Below are positions 59,773-64,000 of a stretch of 64,000 nt of DNA, piece after piece. Position 1 is the first letter of the stretch, and each line of letters starts with the position of its first letter. The stretch comes from Sciurus carolinensis (Eukaryota; Chordata; Mammalia; Rodentia; Sciuridae). A program made the translations under genes and the position numbers. The stretch is from the NCBI RefSeq assembly GCF_902686445.1, contig NW_025920104.1, positions 1,674,001 to 1,738,000 of the forward strand, in the 5' to 3' direction. The notes under the pieces are model-generated. The model had not been told where the DNA came from and did not search any database. It saw only the letters and a list, made by a program, of their open reading frames with translations.

Positions 59773-62700
59773 CTGTTTATTAGGTGACCTGGCTGGGCTG
59801 TAGAGGAAGATCCCTACACTGCTTGGGGACTTTTCTGGTGAGATTTAGAAACTTTCATGGATGCTGTGTATGTCACCTGTTGTGGGCTGTTTTCCTTACC
59901 TGCTGGGCCTTGCTGGTTTGGATGCTCATACCTGAGGCAAATTCCTGCACCCCTTGAAACAACTCTCTGGGGAAATTCTGCTTCTGGTGTCCTTCAGGGC
60001 AGAGGGAAAAGGACGGTAGTTCCTGAATGAGGATAGTGAGCAGGGAAGTTACAGAACAAGACCTTCTACATGCTCTATTCTCAGGACCCGGCACTCTGAG
60101 GAAGATGACATTCATCTCCCTGATCTCCCATCCATCATCCTCTTCCTAGGGGACACCTTACCTGTGGTCAGCCTCTCCCACAAGAATGAACACACAGCAT
60201 TACCCTGAGTCTGACTGAGGAGGCCCCATGGGCTATGCTCTGGGTTGGATCTCCACCTACCTTCCTCCTGAGGGAACCCCTCCTGCACTTCTCAGCACAG
60301 GCCTCTTCTGGGACCCATCCCACCCCACATGCACTTCATTTGCAATGTTTTGTCTACCCTTGTCCTGGTCTTGCCCTTCCAAACAGAAGTCCTCTATATC
60401 CCACACTTCCTCTTGTGGACAGGCATAGTTCGTGGGCCCTTGCCTCTTCCCTCACTTCCAGCACCACCAACCAGAAATTCTCACCTCTGGTGACTGGGTC
60501 CTCACTTCCATTGTGAGGCATATGCTGTCCCACCATACTTCCCAATGTTGGGAGCCCTCCTTAAGCCCAGGACTGTGGGACACAGTGGTCCCTTCCAGCC
60601 TGCTTTCCTGAGACATACTCCCTGCTCACTTCTGTCTCCATAGGGTCAGATCTGTGAGCTGCTGTACACTGCAACCTGTCTCACCTTACCTTCCCCTCCC
60701 ACTGCTGCCCTGGGTGACATGTTCCTGTTGAGCAGAATCACACCCTATTTGTTACAGCTCACCCATATTGTCTTTTCATCAATTCCAAAGTCACATCCTA
60801 GCCTACTGCTTCTCTGCCTTGAGCATTTCTGAACACTTCTCATACCTCACTGCTACTCTAATTGCCCTGGTATTCAAAGAAACAGAGATTCTTCCTCTGA
60901 TCCAGGAGCAGCACAGGTGTTGGCTCAGATGCACTTCTATGCACTCTGAGAGTTTTCAGCACCACTCACTAGATGAACAAGGGGCACAGAGCTGGAATTG
61001 ATGACAATGCACAAGGGGTGTTGAGACTTGTGGTTTTAACTCTGCTGTGATTGACTTCATGTAAGTGAAATGTGGCACACAAAAGAGCCAACCGAGTGTG
61101 GTAGATGCAACATCTAGATGCTGCTCACTGCTCACACACCCCAATAACCTTCCCAGAGTTCTGACTGCCCTGAAGCCCTCTGCACCCTGGAGAAGAAAGC
61201 AGCATGCTTCTGGGTGTTCACACTCAGCATGGTACCCAGGAATCTCACATCAACCAATCTGCAAAACCTCTATGTCTGCCCATGACCTTCCTTCTCTCCT
61301 GCCAATTAGAGCCCTGGGATGCACCTTGATGCCACCACCCCCTCCACCACCCTTCAGAGACAGCAGCAAAGTGATAACAGAGCCTAGATTCTCCAGCCCT
61401 CTGCACACATTCTCCCACTGTCACTCATCCTCCTGGGGAACACTGATGGAGAGTGAGCCAATGCAACCACTGCCTGTTTCTGCACTTTTATACAATTGTC
61501 ACACTCTGATCCTCCAGATGGCTTCCATATGTTCCATGGAATCAAGTACCCCTCAACTCCTGGGGTGCACCACAGGCAAAAGACAGAATACCCCTCACAA
61601 GCATGCTGAGAATGCCACTTTGATGGTGTTCAGGTTGCTGACTGCTGATCCATGCCCTGGCAGGCTGTGAGCATCTAGAGCACCTACTTGTATGTCAGAC
61701 CTGAGCCCATGAACTGCTCAACTCCTGAGGACCTGTCACCTGCTTTCACTAGTTGGTGGGTTGCACACAAGTAAACCTCTGTGGTCCCAAATGGCATCCG
61801 TGTCTTCTTCCTGCAGGGATGAAGCCCTGAGACTCAACAATCTTGGACTGAGTCAGGTGGTGCACTCCCAGAAATGGTCACCCTGGGATGAAAAACAGTC
61901 TTTGATCTCTGTGACTGGCTAGAAACCTGTGCATATCTCTCATGTGAATGTTCAGCAGCTGACTACAATTTTCTGTGTTTCATGCATGTATGGTGATGAA
62001 GATATTAAACACTCATTAGAGTTATTTTGTGGCTGATCACATTGACAAATTATTAAGCACCTATTCTGTGCAATATGCCCTTCTGATGACATCACACACT
62101 ACTTATTCTAGCCCTTGACACACATCCATCCTATGGCTCTGAGAGGCCCCCTGGTGCTTATATGTGGGACACAGGCCCAGTAGCCACCACTACCCCACAT
62201 GCCCACTGTCCCTATTCACAAGCTGTATCATCCTACCAAGCTCAGGAGGCAGGTGAGAGGAGATGGTCATAGTGCTGACTGCTGGCATGGACTCAGTCAC
62301 CCAGCACTGAAGAGACAGAAGGAGTGAAGTTTGGGGCCTGGCTCACAGTCAGAAAGAATCTCTGATGCCATACTGCTAGTGGTGTTGTGACTGTGGCCTC
62401 CTATACCCAACACCAGCCCCTCTGGGGCCTTGGTGGTACATCCAATCCTTTGACCCCCTGGAGGAACCAGCACAACCTCATGCCAGCAGTATCTCTTCTT
62501 TCAGCAGAAGCTCCGCAGGAAGGTCAGGACTGTCATACCCAGCCCTGACACAGTCATGAGGTAGTGGATGTCATTCTGAACTGTGCCATATTCTTGCTTC
62601 TTCCTGGTACCTGGCACCTCTGGAAGAAGAACATGCTGAGAACTGATATACCAACGAACACTGACTGCCACCCCAGCAAACCAACCTTGCGGAAGACGAT

Positions 62701-62809
62701 GATGACTGTGGTGAGGGAAGAGGTCTGGTTTTGAACCAAATGATCAGCAAATACACAGTGTTTTGAATCAGGGCAGGGGCTACAATGCCCACCACATTCC
62801 CAGGAATGT
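59773..62809. other. No confirmed gene
   Basis: The longest frame (61065-61670, plus, 201 codons) has low-complexity proline runs from a CCACC tract and no known domain. Other frames are short. No named repeat was recognised. Confidence 0.35.
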
Positions 62810-63210
62810 TCCCTGATCTCTCAATCATTCTGTTACAAGTTGCTGCACTCTGAAAATTGTCTCACTTTGTTTCCAGTGCTCCTGTGCCATGAGAGCAAAA
62901 GATGGGGGAGAGACTCTATTCAAGGTGGAAGGGGCAGTCTTCAGGCATAACGGGTGTAAAGGGCATGTAGATTTCAATCTCCATTAGGAGAATGCACTTT
63001 CTCTATCCCCAGAGGCTTTCTCTGGACCTTGGGCCACCTGGATGTTGAGGATTGGCTTCTGTGACCTCATGCCTGCACTGCAGACAGTGTCTGAGTCACA
63101 GAGGGGTGGCACAACAGCAAGATAGTGTCACAGTTCCCATAGCAACCAGAGATGCTTCTGGTCCTGGCCACTTCAGACTGAGATTCAAAACCAGCGCCAG
63201 CTCCACGGAG
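62810..63210. repeat. Segment homologous (inverted) to 5690-6110
   Basis: Counterpart of the segment at the left of the window, on the opposite strand. The minus-strand frame at 62571-62828 begins within it (ATGATTGAGAGATC) and is hydrophobic in its first part. That hints at a decayed membrane-protein gene, but I cannot name it. Confidence 0.6.
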
Positions 63211-64000
63211 ACGGTAAGAGGAAAGAGGAAAGAAGTTAGGGCCAGGGGCCTGATGTTTCAAGAAATGGTTTCCTAATCCTTGGCCCAATTGAAGAGGAGC
63301 TATGGGGTGTGCAGGGCTCAGCTGAGAGGGTTGTTGATTGCTCTGGGTCCCAGCATGATAAGGTACCCCACTGATATCTGACATCTCGCACTACCCTCCA
63401 GGCCTGCTAGATGGTGCTGTGCTTGTCTGGCCACACCAGGCTTCATAACAGCCTGGTCACCTAGCTCCTGCCTTGGGCATTGAGAACCCATGAGGTCTAG
63501 GGGACCAGGCAGGAATGGAGGACTGTGTGAGGGCACATGGGTCACCAAACTTACCACAGGCCCCAGCTGGCTTTGCCCTCTGAAACTGCTCCTCCAGGTT
63601 TGGGCACACCCATGATTTTGCCAAATCAGGTAACTGACCTAGGACCCTAGCAGCCACACGGCATGATGGCTGCTGACAGTTCAGGGCCAGGGAGGGTGCA
63701 GCGCAGTTCCCTGGTTCAGGTACTCCTTGAATTGGGAAACATGACACCCAGTCTTGTCGGTTGCCCCTCCTTTCCCAGAAAGCCATAACGGAAGACAGCT
63801 GAAACCTGGGGAGTTGGACTTCCAAGTGGAGGTTGGTGGCTGCTGGGGTGGCTCATGTGGAGAGTCATGAGGAAGGCATTCACACAGCATATTGATTGGA
63901 GGACTGGAAGTAGTTGTCAAGCAAGGAGAGTAGTTCTGTGCTCACTCCACCTGCCAGGGCCAAACACCTTGGCTGCTGCCTTACAATGGGCTGCACTCAG
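63211..64000. other. No recognisable feature
   Basis: Frames on the minus strand up to 122 codons without domain signatures; no repeat identified. Confidence 0.35.

Noticed and set aside
61065..61670. 201-codon open frame
   Set aside because: Low complexity, no known domain, and no neighbouring signals of a gene. It is probably open by chance.

Overview
The window looks like nuclear DNA of a rodent, most likely a squirrel-type (sciurid) rodent. The main clues are ID-type SINEs (tRNA-like head, A-rich tail), dimeric B1-ID SINEs of the kind common in squirrels, LINE-1 with typical ORF1/ORF2 remnants, and several classes of endogenous retrovirus (ERV). I see no intact host protein-coding gene. 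Most of the recognisable content is transposable elements, with host-like remnants and minisatellites in the right quarter.

Layout. 1-2430: a decayed gammaretrovirus-like (ERV1) element on the minus strand; one LTR (1603-2026) has a tRNA-Gln primer site on one side and 3' internal sequence on the other. 2490-3923: minus-strand betaretrovirus-like gag remnant with a tRNA-Lys primer site and a short LTR. 7976-11580: minus-strand LINE-1 that keeps its 5' part and lacks its 3' part. 14992-22764: nearly complete plus-strand IAP-like class II provirus with a 6-bp target duplication, two LTRs about 3% different, a tRNA-Phe primer site, gag with one frame break, open pro (dUTPase plus protease) and pol frames, a short env remnant and a CTE-like RNA export element. 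24555-26370: LINE-1 pieces in opposite orientations with an ID SINE at the junction. 33816-49999: a 16.2-kb LTR-internal-LTR-internal-LTR array of a minus-strand ERV1 (tRNA-Pro-like primer site), flanked by TGCT on both sides inside an interrupted SINE. 50-64 kb: SINE pieces, a minisatellite, a probable vomeronasal type-1 receptor pseudogene, a 212-bp direct repeat, and a segment related in inverted orientation to one near 5.7-6.1 kb.

How the parts work. In the IAP-like provirus the LTR supplies promoter and poly(A) signal, and one RNA would give Gag, Gag-Pro and Gag-Pro-Pol by two -1 frameshifts. A slippery A_AAA_AAT lies 7 bases past the stop that opens the pro frame. A G_GGT_TTT lies just before the pro stop and is followed by a perfect 12-bp long-range stem. 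The CTE-like element before the 3' LTR would carry unspliced RNA to the cytoplasm through NXF1. The Gag frame break makes this copy unable to encode full Gag.

The most informative structure is the ERV1 array. Its two 7.2-kb internal copies differ at only about 20 places by eye, while its outer LTRs differ by about 8%. The middle LTR is a mosaic: one half matches the right LTR and the other half matches the left LTR. That is the product expected from unequal crossing-over between the two LTRs of one old provirus. All comparisons were done by eye, so percentages are approximate.
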